Of a stretch of 64,000 nt of DNA, positions 53,444 through 62,060 are shown one piece after another. The stretch lies in NCBI RefSeq assembly GCF_002277815.1, contig NZ_NKJI01000014.1, positions 100,709 to 164,708 of the forward strand, written 5' to 3'. The stretch comes from Pseudomonas sp. ERMR1:02. GTDB lineage: Bacteria > Pseudomonadota > Gammaproteobacteria > Pseudomonadales > Pseudomonadaceae. Within the stretch, counting starts at the first letter, position 1. Each line of letters opens with the position of its first letter. The position numbers and the translations under genes were made by a program. Under the pieces are notes generated by a model. The model was not told the origin of the DNA, searched no databases, and was given only the letters and a program-made list of their open reading frames with translations.

Positions 53444-54363
53444 TGACCACCTCGATTGATAGCGTTGGCTTGATCGGCTTTGGTGAGGTTGGCGCAATTA
53501 TCGGCCAGGATCTGGCCGCTCAGGGCGTGAGAGTAATGGCCTTTGATCGGTTGATTGAAGATCCCGAACGTCGCGTGGCTCTTCAGGAAAAAGCTCGGAT
53601 CTGTGGCGTAATCCTAATGGAGTCACTTGAACGCACTATCGACCATGTTCCTTTGATCATCAGTGCAGTGACCGCTGGTTGCGCCTTAGAGGTGGCTAGA
53701 GCCATAGCAACCCGACATCCCCATGGGCAACTGTTTGTGGACCTCAACTCGGTATCGCCCCGAACCAAACAATTGGCCGGTGAAGCTATCGAAGGCAGTG
53801 GTGGCCATTACATCGACGCGGCGGTGATGGCGCCGGTGCCGCCTCAACGCTTGAAGACGCCGATTTTGCTGGGGGGCGGGCAGGCACGTGCCCTGGTGGG
53901 TGCGCTGCAGCCGTTGGGGTTCAATGTGCGAGCATTTTCCGACAAGGTCGGTGTGGCCTCAGCAGTGAAAATGTGCCGCAGTGTAATGATCAAGGGCTTG
54001 GAGGCATTGACCACGGAGTGTCTTTCCGCTGCCCGGCAATACGGTGTCGAGAAACCAGTGCTCGAGTCGTTGCACCAAAGTTTTCCGAGCATGGGTTGGA
54101 ATGCAGACCTTCCCCATTATCTGATCAGCCGCGTTGCGGAACACGGTCGTCGTCGCTCTGAAGAAATGATCGAAGTGGCCAAGGCCGTCGAGGAGTTTGG
54201 TATACCGCCGCGCATGAGCCAGGCCATAGCAGCAGTGCAGGCGGGGATGCTAGACGCCATGGATGAGGCAGAAATTCAGTATTGCGACATGGTGCCTTTC
54301 GACTGGACCTATCTGGTTGATGCCTTATATGGCGAGCATGTCGATCCACAGCAAAAGTCTTAA
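53443..54363 (+). CDS. NAD(P)-dependent dehydrogenase with DUF1932 domain
   Basis: This 306-residue protein starts at 53443, overlapping the galD stop by one base. It has a Rossmann motif VGLIGFGEVGAIIGQDLAAQ, the 6PGDH/HIBADH-like LFVDLNSVSPRTKQLAGEAI and AAVMAPVPPQRLKTPILLGG, and a DUF1932 C-terminal helical domain (SVMIKGLEALTTECLSAARQ). Tight linkage to galBCD implies a role in the gallate or methoxygallate pathway, perhaps reducing or oxidising a side intermediate. The reaction is not known to me. Confidence 0.8.
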   Translation: MTTSIDSVGLIGFGEVGAIIGQDLAAQGVRVMAFDRLIEDPERRVALQEKARICGVILMESLERTIDHVPLIISAVTAGCALEVARAIATRHPHGQLFVDLNSVSPRTKQLAGEAIEGSGGHYIDAAVMAPVPPQRLKTPILLGGGQARALVGALQPLGFNVRAFSDKVGVASAVKMCRSVMIKGLEALTTECLSAARQYGVEKPVLESLHQSFPSMGWNADLPHYLISRVAEHGRRRSEEMIEVAKAVEEFGIPPRMSQAIAAVQAGMLDAMDEAEIQYCDMVPFDWTYLVDALYGEHVDPQQKS

Positions 54364-54413
54364 TGCATTGCCCCCCATTTCAGCGGGGCCTATTCACCTG
54401 AGGAAAAACAAGA

Positions 54414-55612
54414 ATGATCGAAAATCGTGGAGTCGTATATCTCGGCGGGGGCAAAGTCGAGGTCCAATCGATAAGCTACCCGAAAATGCAGGACCCGCGT
54501 GGTCGCAAGATTGAGCACGGTGTGATCCTGCGCGTGGTGTCCACGAACATCTGTGGTTCGGACCAGCACATGGTACGCGGTCGTACCACTGCTCAGACCG
54601 GTCTGGTGCTGGGTCACGAGATTACCGGTGAAGTGATCGAGAAGGGCAGTGACGTCGAGAACCTGAAAATCGGCGATCTGGTCTCTGTACCGTTCAACGT
54701 TGCTTGCGGTCGCTGCCGTTCCTGCAAAGAGATGCACACCGGTGTCTGCCTCAGCGTTAACCCGGCGCGTCCGGGCGGTGCTTACGGTTATGTCGACATG
54801 GGCGACTGGACCGGTGGCCAATCTGAGTACGCCATGGTGCCGTATGCCGACTTCAACCTGCTGAAACTCCCGGATCGCGATCGTGCCATGGAGAAAATAC
54901 GTGACCTGACCTGCCTCTCCGACATCCTCCCGACCGGTTACCACGGCGCAGTGACCGCCGGCGTTGGCCCGGGCAGCACGGTGTACATCGCCGGTGCCGG
55001 CCCGGTTGGCCTGGCGGCTGCCGCTTCCGCTCGCCTGTTGGGCGCCGCGGTTGTGATCATTGGTGACGTCAACCCGATCCGCCTGGCGCACGCGAAGGCT
55101 CAGGGTTTCGAAATCGCTGACCTGTCAACAGATACCCCTCTGCACGAACAGATCGCTGCATTGTTGGGGAACCAGAAGTCGATTGCGCCGTCGACGCCGT
55201 AGGCTTCGAAGCGCGCGGTCACGGCCATGACGGCGTGAAACACGAAGCGCCGGCTACCGTACTCAACTCGTTGATGGGCGTGGTTCGTGTGGCCGGTAAG
55301 ATCGGAATTCCGGGCCTTTACGTCACCGAAGATCCAGGTGCAGTGGATGCCGCCGCAAAACTTGGCAGCCTGAGCATTCGCTTCGGTCTGGGCTGGGCGA
55401 AATCCCACAGCTTCCACACTGGGCAGACGCCGGTGATGAAGTACAACCGCCAGTTGATGCAGGCGATCATGTGGGATCGTATTCATATTGCCGACATCGT
55501 TGGAGTGGAGGTCATCAGTCTGGATGACGCACCACGTGGCTACGGCGAGTTTGATGCGGGCGTGCCGAAGAAGTTTGTGATTGATCCGCACAAGATGTTC
55601 AGCGCGGCATAA
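54414..55612 (+). pseudogene. fdhA: Glutathione-independent formaldehyde dehydrogenase FdhA, one-base gap
   Basis: This zinc alcohol dehydrogenase-family protein begins MIENRGVVYLGGGKVEVQSI. It has NICGSDQHMVRGRT (catalytic Cys), GHEITGEV, the structural zinc Cys set CGRCRSCKEMHTGVC and the NAD motif VYIAGAGPVGLAAAASARLL. At GGGG 55166-55169 one base is missing; adding it gives EPEVDCAVDAVGFEARGHGH and a normal 399-residue enzyme. It oxidises formaldehyde to formate with NAD, removing the toxic product of vanillate or syringate O-demethylation. A sequencing deletion is likely. Confidence 0.88.
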
Positions 55613-55689
55613 GCGTTCAATTCAATATTGAGAGCTTAGAGTTTTGGAGAGATCCCCCTGCTGATTGGCAGCACGTGTATCCAGCTCAT

Positions 55690-56023
55690 CGTCTCGCAGG
55701 TGAGCTGTTTTTTTGCATGTGAACGTGAAGACACGGCGACTGCCTTGGCCGACTGTGGGTTCTGGCCGGAAACGACTTCGCGGTCTTCGATTACGTTCTT
55801 GGCCGCCGCCGAGGAAACCTTTGGCCTGCTCCTCTTCCGCGTCGGTGAAGGCGGTAACTTGGTAGCCCTTGTAAATCCGATTGGCTGGCGCTGTTGGCTG
55901 TTTGCCTGATTCCAGCGCGAAGACAAAATTTTGCGCGTCCGTGATCGCCGGCACCATGGCTATGGTGCCATGGCAGATGAAGCACCCGCCGCGCTTTTCC
56001 AGAATTGACGTAGGGGCGCGCAC
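55690..56023 (-). pseudogene. DJ-1/PfpI-family protein fragment
   Basis: The minus strand reads GGCFICHGTIAMVPAI with a Cys-His-Gly nucleophile elbow, then IYKGYQVTAFTDAEEEQAKG. In another frame it continues AAKNVIEDREVVSGQNPQSA, the typical C-terminal end of Hsp31/PfpI-like class I amidotransferase-fold proteins. The N-terminal third is missing, and at least one frameshift lies near 55820. It is a non-functional relic. Confidence 0.55.
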
Positions 56024-56259
56024 TTCGATTTTTTGTCAGCGTTTTTACACACTCTGGGCCGTTCTCTGCCGGTCATTACCACGATTTTTGCTGGTCAAAT
56101 CCGATGCAAATGACTGGTTAGGTCGAATGCAAATGGGTGGGCAAGTCCGTGCAATCGCGCAGCTGGGAAGAGCGATAAAACTCTATCGGAAGGCCGGGGG
56201 TCATCCATAGGTATCCAATGCCATCAGGGCGTTGGCAGCTAAATCCTAGGAGTACTCTC

Positions 56260-56663
56260 ATGAGCTTGTTCTGCACGATATTGGAAAAACTAGGGTTTGC
56301 TAATTACGCAGCCCCGTCAGCTGAGGCTGCTCCGTCTACTCCCGTCAATGGCGCATCCCCGGCTCACCCCAGACGGCACCTTCCACTTCTACAGCTGCGA
56401 TTAGCGAAGTAGATGTAGCCTCAAAACTGGAAACGTTGGCCAGCCAGCACGGAGAGCAATTGAATTGGCATACGTCGATTGTAGATTTACTCAAACTGTT
56501 GAACATCGACAGTAGCTTGTCCGCTAGAAAAGAGCTTGCTGCTGAATTGCACTACACAGGTTCACTGAGGACGCTGCAGCGATGAACGTCTAGCTTCATT
56601 CCGCAGTCATGAAAAAGCTGGCAGACAATGGCGGTAAGGGTCCTGCGGATTTGCTGGATTAGA
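56260..56663 (+). pseudogene. DUF3597-family protein, frameshifts plus nonsense codon
   Basis: The start behind AGGAG gives MSLFCTILEKLGFANYAAPS. A second frame continues AAISEVDVASKLETLASQHG and NWHTSIVDLLKLLNIDSSLS, then ARKELAAELHYTG. A third gives EDAAAMNV, stop, LHSAVMKKLADNGGK and PADLLD. The family has W-L-H where this gene has TAG-L-H (56591-56593), so TGG became TAG. A nonsense change in addition to shifts shows true decay, unlike the single-base gaps elsewhere. Confidence 0.75.
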
Positions 56664-56949
56664 TTTCCGGGAAGCCTTGCACTGAACACCTGCCTAGTCG
56701 ACGAGTCTGTACACGGCAGACGCGCCCATCATCCTCTTATTCGAACGAGAAACATCCCTGACCTTCAGCCACGCTTAGCTAACTCCGCGCACGTGCCTGG
56801 GTTACCGCCTTCTCCTGCATAGCTACTGCAGTGATTTTGATGGGTGCGCGTGTGTGCAGACGGGAGGCCGACTGGTGCGCCAAAGCGAGAACTGACACAG
56901 GCTGGGGAATGGAACTCACTGTGCATTGGAATACCACTTCGAGGACGAA

Positions 56950-57345
56950 ATGATGCTCAGCTATTTATTCATAGGTGCCAATGATGTCGAAGATTCTGCT
57001 CACTTCTACAACGCTATTCTTTCGCCACTCGGATATGCAAAGGAGCGCTCCGAAGGACATTACTGTTTCTCGCTACCCGATACGGTAGATAAGTCCAATG
57101 GGCCGGGAAGCATCCACATCGCCAAGCCTTTCAATGGCCAACCTGCGTCTGCTGGCAACGGCGTCATGCCTGCTTTTCAGGCATGTTCTCGGAGTAAGGT
57201 GGATGAGGTACATGCGGCTGGCCTTGCCCATGGTGGGCAGGAGGAGGGTAAGCCGGGTATCAGAGAGGCCTACACCGATGACTTCTATGTCGCGTACCTT
57301 CGCGATCCGGTGGGAAACAAGATCGCCGTATTTTACAAAGGCTGA
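56950..57345 (+). CDS. VOC-family (glyoxalase-like) protein
   Basis: This 131-residue protein starts at 56950 (MMLSYLFIGANDVEDSAHFY) with GAGG 5 nt upstream. It is a single VOC domain with the PIG pattern NAILSPLGYAKERSEGHYCF, EVHAAGLAHGG and a final YVAYLRDPVGNKIAVFYKG, where the late Glu of the metal site is replaced by Ala/Val context. It is a typical orphan glyoxalase/bleomycin-resistance-like protein; no substrate is known. Confidence 0.8.
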   Translation: MMLSYLFIGANDVEDSAHFYNAILSPLGYAKERSEGHYCFSLPDTVDKSNGPGSIHIAKPFNGQPASAGNGVMPAFQACSRSKVDEVHAAGLAHGGQEEGKPGIREAYTDDFYVAYLRDPVGNKIAVFYKG

Positions 57346-57460
57346 CTGGCACCTCGATCAAAGCAAGAATAGCTAGACTACCGCATTACGAAGCGCGACA
57401 TAGGAGGGAGAGCTTTCGATGGAAGAGAATCCAATAGTGTCCTTTCATACCGTACTGACT

Positions 57461-57682
57461 TTACCGTCCGTTCCTGGTTTTTGCTTTTCCGCCCGAGCCC
57501 GAATTTTCTCCAGAGGAGTGAGGTCGTTTGTTGCTTGTTTTCATCGGAAAAGATGAGTCGTCAGAATCGTCTTCGCCGACCGTTTGTTCAGCAGTGTACC
57601 AGTGTTCAAGATCTTGTCCCTGCGGCTTTCCTTGCTTTTCCCAAAGCCGGTAGGCGGCTTCTCGTATTTTTTGCTCATCCAT
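57461..57682 (-). CDS. DUF2934-family small protein
   Basis: This 73-residue protein starts at 57682 (MDEQKIREAAYRLWEKQGKP) behind GGAGGAG. QGQDLEHWYTAEQ completes the DUF2934 signature (D-x-E-H-W). The C-terminal half is polar, Ser/Gly/Lys-rich and probably disordered. Function unknown. Confidence 0.8.
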   Translation of the reverse strand: MDEQKIREAAYRLWEKQGKPQGQDLEHWYTAEQTVGEDDSDDSSFPMKTSNKRPHSSGENSGSGGKAKTRNGR

Positions 57683-57973
57683 TTCGTCTCCTCCTGTTTC
57701 CACGAAATTCATTAGGGGCGAAATGGAAGAAAGCGTCGCCTCCTAATTTTGTTCAGGATTAATAATAGTTGTCATAACAAGCTTGGTTAGGCCTGTTGAT
57801 CGCAAGTCTCGGTATTTATAAGCCAATTACGGCCAGAGTTTTGATGGGTACCTGTTCAAGTGGCGCAACGCCTGGCGCGGGCCTAAACCGCGCTTCGTCG
57901 CCTAAACCTAGCTTGTGATGGCTGACTAGACTACTGTTCATATGTCCAGTAGTGATTCAGCGAATTCCTGTCC

Positions 57974-58362
57974 ATGAATTTCGATCAGGCCAAAGTCCTC
58001 AGACTTCAGCAATGGCGTTCAACCCTTGATGATCATGATTTCCGTATGGAGAACCCAGAGGTACACCGGCAAACCCTCCGCGCCATGGCCGCCACTCTAA
58101 CGTCCGAAGGACTCATCGATGAGCTCCAATGCTTCGACATGTGCGAGTTGGCGGATGCCGCTTATTGGCACACTGTAGAAGCGTTGATTGACGCTCCAGC
58201 CCGTTACTGCGGTGCATCCGCCTATCAGGTTGTGAGACATGGCAGTTCAGAGGTGCTGGGGATGGTAAGACGGTCGATTTTTACTACAAAAGTACGCTCG
58301 CTGACGCCAGCAAATCGACCTACGACGGAAGATTTATCGGGATGCGGAAGGCGCGAATATAA
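57974..58362 (+). pseudogene. Conserved hypothetical protein, one-base gap
   Basis: The first frame gives MNFDQAKVLRLQQWRSTLDD and AATLTSEGLIDELQCFDMCE, then ALIDAPARYCGASAYQVVRH. At GGGG 58258-58261 one base is missing; restoring it yields DGKTVDFYYKSTLADASKST and YDGRFIGMRKARI to a stop at 58362. The repaired length is about 130 residues. I do not recognise a family. It precedes another small hypothetical gene on the same strand. Confidence 0.55.
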
Positions 58363-58406
58363 TCTTCAGTTCATCAGGAGTTATTGCGAGGATCACAGGA
58401 CTGACG

Positions 58407-58682
58407 ATGGTGCTGCCTGACGGGCATCAATACGAGCTCGTCGAAACCGGACGTACTATCGACGGCATTGCTCTCGAGCCCGTGGATGATCCTGATATCT
58501 TCCGTGCCCTGATCGATAACGGCCTGGTAGCTCAAGAGTGTCGCGACCTGCACTCGTTCGAAAAGTTACGCCCGTTGATAGAACTCGCCAAATTTTGTGT
58601 TTGCCCCACATGTCTTGATCGTTTCGATTCCCGAGAAGACTGTACCGCGTGTAATGGCCAAGGTTTTGTGGCGAAACTTTAG
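58407..58682 (+). CDS. Small hypothetical protein with zinc-ribbon C-terminus
   Basis: This 91-residue protein starts MVLPDGHQYELVETGRTIDG with AGGA upstream. The C-terminus reads FCVCPTCLDRFDSREDCTAC and NGQGF, giving C-P-T-C and C-T-A-C pairs like a DnaJ-type or rubredoxin-like knuckle. No enzyme motif is visible; function unknown. Confidence 0.6.
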   Translation: MVLPDGHQYELVETGRTIDGIALEPVDDPDIFRALIDNGLVAQECRDLHSFEKLRPLIELAKFCVCPTCLDRFDSREDCTACNGQGFVAKL

Positions 58683-58709
58683 CGGTGGGTCAATGACTGG
58701 CATTGATAC

Positions 58710-59015
58710 TCAGGGAGTGAAACCACTCTGCATATGGGTGTTGGAAATTTGTCGTCTATTGAAATCAGGGCTGCCATCGTCCCACCAAACAGGCCCGCGC
58801 TCCCCTAGCGCTACCTTGGCCTTCTGAACCTTTGCTCTTACTGCCAACAATTGCTCAGGATCATCCGAAGCTTTCGCGGCCTTTACCTCACGACGCGCTG
58901 CCATGAGGTCATCTACCAAGCGTTGCCGCTCATCCGCAGGTAGTAATGGATTGCTACAACGCCATAGCTGCCCTTTGACTACGAAGTATCGACCATCGGG
59001 TGTAATCGGATTCAT
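58710..59015 (-). CDS. Conserved small hypothetical protein
   Basis: This 101-residue protein begins MNPITPDGRYFVVKGQLWRC. It has the well-conserved SNPLLPADERQRLVDDLMAA, a charged helix (RREVKAAKASDDPEQLLAVR) and KVALGERGPVWWDDGSPDFN. It belongs to a widespread proteobacterial family that some databases label a Tol-like biopolymer transporter without basis. No signal peptide or membrane segment is visible. Function unknown. Confidence 0.7.
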   Translation of the reverse strand: MNPITPDGRYFVVKGQLWRCSNPLLPADERQRLVDDLMAARREVKAAKASDDPEQLLAVRAKVQKAKVALGERGPVWWDDGSPDFNRRQISNTHMQSGFTP

Positions 59016-59227
59016 TCAATACGCCCCATGACCTTCTTGCGTTTCGCAGGACTTTCCCCAGCAACATCGATGTGAGTGGGCTGATCGTCTGTCGTTTTTA
59101 AAGCTGCGAGATGACATCGCAGAAATTGGGATTGCTGACTACTATCGCTGACGCGACCGGCGAGATTCCTAAATCATGAGCACAGAACGTTGAGATTGGC
59201 AGAATGCTGTCATGGCTCAGCACAGGC

Positions 59228-59619
59228 TTAGGGCGAGGGCCAAGGCCCGCCATCCGCAACGGGTATGTCGTCTAAGTCGTACGGATTCACACCTTCTAAG
59301 CAGGCGACGTTGAATCCGAATTCCTTTGGGTTAGTGCTTCGTCTGTGATGGGTGTAGATGCCGCAGTTTCCACAAAAAAGTGTTCTGCCACGCGATCGCC
59401 AAACTGATATTTCATCAACGCAGCTTCCCCTCGCATGACCTTTAAATCCGATGCAGAGACTGCCGCTACGATGGCGCCTTTGCGCTTGCAGAACGAGCAA
59501 TCACAGCGATGAGGCGTTGGGACGCCGTTGGGCAAATGGACTTCCAGAATGACGGCGCCGCAATGGCAACTGGCTCGATGATGAGTGTGGATTTTTGCGT
59601 TCCCGATTTGCTTTAGCAT
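59228..59619 (-). pseudogene. GFA-family (CENP-V/GFA) protein, one-base gap
   Basis: The start at 59619 gives MLKQIGNAKIHTHHRASCHC. The GFA zinc signature follows: SCHCGAVILEVHL, then PHRCDCSFCKRKGA. The frame breaks in the A6 run at 59375-59380; adding one base joins QFGDRVAEHFF to CGNCGIYTHHRRSTNPKEFG and FNVACLEGVNPYDLDDIPVA. The repaired protein is about 130 residues with all zinc Cys. GFA proteins are glutathione-dependent formaldehyde-activating enzyme relatives of uncertain function. A sequencing deletion is likely. Confidence 0.75.
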
Positions 59620-59701
59620 GGGTCACCCTCAGCGCATTGTTAAAAGAAAGCTTGCGCCGCAATCGAGTTAGCAGACATCCAATGGGAGCTAAGGACGCTG
59701 A

Positions 59702-59947
59702 CTAACGAACCTTTGGCGTCACAATCTCGCGTTTGATTTCGGCTGCCTTGCGATTGAGCTCCTCGGCATCTTGTTCTTTCACTCTGGTGGACGAAGGTGT
59801 GATGGTTTTATCAACACCTTTGGTGTCACTGTTTGCATCGTCTAAATCTCTTTCGACTACATTCACCGTGTTGCCCGATGTATCGGTGGGTGGCGCATTC
59901 GAAGGCGATTTTGATTCATTTTGTTGATCACGGTCAGCGGTGCTCAT
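59702..59947 (-). CDS. Small hydrophilic hypothetical protein
   Basis: This 81-residue protein (MSTADRDQQNESKSPSNAPP) is preceded by GGAGG at 8 nt. It is Ser/Thr/Asp/Lys-rich, without hydrophobic stretches, and is probably intrinsically disordered. Nothing further can be said. Confidence 0.55.
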   Translation of the reverse strand: MSTADRDQQNESKSPSNAPPTDTSGNTVNVVERDLDDANSDTKGVDKTITPSSTRVKEQDAEELNRKAAEIKREIVTPKVR

Positions 59948-60330
59948 CTTTCATACCTCCATTGGGTTTCACATTGGAGGTGGCGAAAACGGGTGGAGTT
60001 CGACATTTCTTTGCATGTGTTTTGGCAATCTGAAACTCACCGAACCGGACTACTGTTTTTTGCCGCTCGAAACGATCGCCCGTTTCGCGCCGCACGCTCT
60101 AGGCACCCGCAGCGTCACGACACATACCTTCGCGACCGTCAGGCGTTACGGGATTCAGTTCGTGACATCGGTGGGCACAGCCCATGCTGAGGTCCCTTGT
60201 GCGGCACATTCTTTCACCACGTCATTGAGAGCCGCCTCGTCGCGCGCCCCCCAACTACACGGGCGCCTTGGCGTGCAAATGCGTGCGCGCCTGCACGGCC
60301 TATACCGATCAAACTTCCCAAATACATATG
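59948..60330. other. Region without a supported gene
   Basis: About 380 bases. Several short frames exist on the plus strand, but none has a recognisable sequence. They may be degraded upstream parts of the fragment that follows. Confidence 0.35.
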
Positions 60331-60576
60331 ACTAACACTGGAGCAAATCTATTGCCCAACGCCCACTACAGTCTCGGCAGTTGGTGTGAGACTTGGGATG
60401 CCAATGGTGTTTGCAACTGGAACTCAAGTATCGGCCTTTTTGGCGTCTATCCATGGGTGGAAAAAAAGACAAAACGCTATGGGGTAATCTTTGTGTATCA
60501 ACGTGATGATGCCTTCCGTTTGTGGCCAGAGAGAGAAAGCATTCGCGACGCGTTTTTGACTGCGTATGAGCTATGA
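60331..60576 (+). pseudogene. Probable C-terminal fragment of a serine hydrolase-like protein
   Basis: The frame from ATG 60331 reads NAHYSLGSWCETWDANGVCN, then WNSSIGLFGVYPWVEKKTKR and YGVIFVYQRDDAFRLWPERE. The YSLGSW and 'G-x-F-G-x-Y-P-W-V' patterns resemble the end of beta-lactamase-fold serine hydrolases. No N-terminal part or nucleophile motif is found upstream. A short intact gene of unknown kind is the alternative. Confidence 0.35.
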
Positions 60577-60648
60577 AAACTAACTACAGCTAATCCAAGT
60601 CGATGATTTTGGTGTAACGTTAGAACACTAATCACGAAGAGATTTCTC

Positions 60649-61014
60649 ATGTCAAAACTTGCCGAATTCCGCCAACTAGAAAAGCACTTAGCCGAACAGC
60701 TTCAAGCCCTGGAAGCGCTTAAGGGTGATGCTGGCCTCAAGCAGGAAATTGAATTCGAAACCAAGCTCCGCGCATTGCTTGCCAAATACGGCTACAGCTT
60801 GAAGGACATTATCAATCTGCTAAATCCGCAAGCCGGTCGTCGCGCTCCCGCAGTCCAATCGCAATCGGGCGCACGCAAGCCACGCCAGCTTAAGGTCTAC
60901 AAAAATCCGGAATCTGGCGAAGTCGTAGAAACCAAAGGTGGCAACCACAAAACTCTGAAAGAATGGAAAGAGAAATACGGTTCCGACACCGTCGAGTCCT
61001 GGCTGACAAAGTGA
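60649..61014 (+). CDS. mvaT: MvaT-family H-NS-like xenogeneic silencer
   Basis: This 121-residue protein has an N-terminal coiled coil for oligomerisation (MSKLAEFRQLEKHLAEQLQA), a linker with ARKPRQLKVYKNPESGEVVE and the C-terminal AT-rich DNA-binding motif TKGGNHKTLKEWKEKYG, ending in DTVESWLTK. MvaT-type proteins silence horizontally acquired AT-rich DNA in Pseudomonas and are a strong genus marker. An efficient terminator follows. Confidence 0.93.
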   Translation: MSKLAEFRQLEKHLAEQLQALEALKGDAGLKQEIEFETKLRALLAKYGYSLKDIINLLNPQAGRRAPAVQSQSGARKPRQLKVYKNPESGEVVETKGGNHKTLKEWKEKYGSDTVESWLTK

Positions 61015-61075
61015 GTTTGGTTTGAGTACAAGGGGCCCTTCCAGACTGTGTGAAAACGCACTGATGGTGGTTCTG

Positions 61076-61110
61076 GCAAACGCCCCGACTTGTTCGGGGC
61101 GTTTGCTTTT
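61076..61110 (+). terminator. Intrinsic terminator after mvaT
   Basis: A 13-bp perfect stem GCAAACGCCCCGA / TCGGGGCGTTTGC with a 5-nt loop, followed by TTTTG, 60 nt after the stop codon. Confidence 0.85.
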
Positions 61111-61138
61111 GTGCGCACAGCAGACCAAAAAGGGCGTT

Positions 61139-61495
61139 TCAGCCCATCAACTCCATCAGATGGCGTGCGCCGAGCACGTTAATCGCTCTTTTCAGGTTAT
61201 AGGCGCTCAGCGCCAGGGCCATTTCGGCCCTCGTGCCTTCGAGTTGTCGCAGCAAGAATCGAGCATTCCCAAATAGCCACTGTTTGAGGTTGCCGAAGGG
61301 GGGCTCCACGATGGATCTTAGGTTGACCATCATTTCGGGATGCGCCTCCATTCGCTCCATTCGCTCCATTCGCTCCATTCGCTCCATTCGCTCGAAAGCC
61401 TCTTCGTGAGCATGACGTGAGACGTATCGGCGCCGTGCCTCGGTGCATTGCGTTTTCAGCGGGCAATCGGTGCAGTCGCTGATCGCCGCCTGGTA
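61139..61495 (-). pseudogene. IS1182-family transposase C-terminal remnant
   Basis: The minus strand reads SDCTDCPLKTQCTEARRRYV, then SRHAHEEAFERMERM and VEPPFGNLKQWLFGNARFLL, ending EMALALSAYNLKRAINVLGA. This is the C-terminal domain of IS1182-type transposases. The catalytic N-terminal part is missing. The break near 61496 joins it to a GGDEF gene fragment on the other strand, showing where the element landed or was left. Confidence 0.8.
61346..61390. repeat. Five tandem copies of a 9-bp unit
   Basis: CTCCATTCG is repeated five times without change inside the transposase remnant, encoding repeated E-R-M on the minus strand. The homologous region normally has a single ER-containing segment, so the array is a local slippage expansion. 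Confidence 0.9.
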
Positions 61496-61873
61496 GATAT
61501 CGATCACTTCAAGCAATTTAATGATCAGTACGGTCACCAGTTAGGTGATCGCGTGCTGCAACACGTTGGTCAGGTGTTGCGTAACTTGCTACCACCGCAC
61601 GCCAGGCGGCCCGCTATGGCGGTTAAGAGTTTTGCGTGATCTTGAAGGGTTGCGCCGATCTCGAAACTGTCCATGCGTTCGCTGAGCAACTGCGCTTGAA
61701 AATCCAGTCGTTGCGGATAAGGGGTCGTAGCAGCGACAAAATGCTCGACACGATTACGGCGTCCTTCGGTTTCGCACTCTTCGAGGCTGGCGACAACCTG
61801 GAAACGCTGCAGACTCGGGCCGATAATGCGCTCTCAAGCCAAGCGCAATGGACGCAATCAGGTGCATCGGTAA
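61496..61873 (+). pseudogene. GGDEF (diguanylate cyclase) fragment with destroyed active site
   Basis: The fragment starts DIDHFKQFNDQYGHQLGDRV, the nucleotide-binding part of a GGDEF domain, exactly at the IS1182 junction. After a frameshift it reads RYGG, stop (TAA 61624-61626), EF, VILKGCADLETVHAFAEQLR and TASFGFALFE. At 61831 another shift leads into QAKRNGRNQVHR and stop. The GGEEF signature is cut by a GAA-to-TAA change. It is an authentic pseudogene. Confidence 0.75.
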
Positions 61874-62060
61874 TACGACCATCCCATAGAGAGTTGTCGC
61901 TCGCCCAAAAATTGACCTTCGATTAAAAGAAGCGAGGCCGGGGCGAGGAGGGTGCTTTGCCCAGAGAAAACGCCGCATCACTCACCGCTCGGGCAGGGAG
62001 AGCAATAGAATCTGTTTTAATCTGCGAACATCTTCTAACACCTTTCTTTCATAGGGGTGT

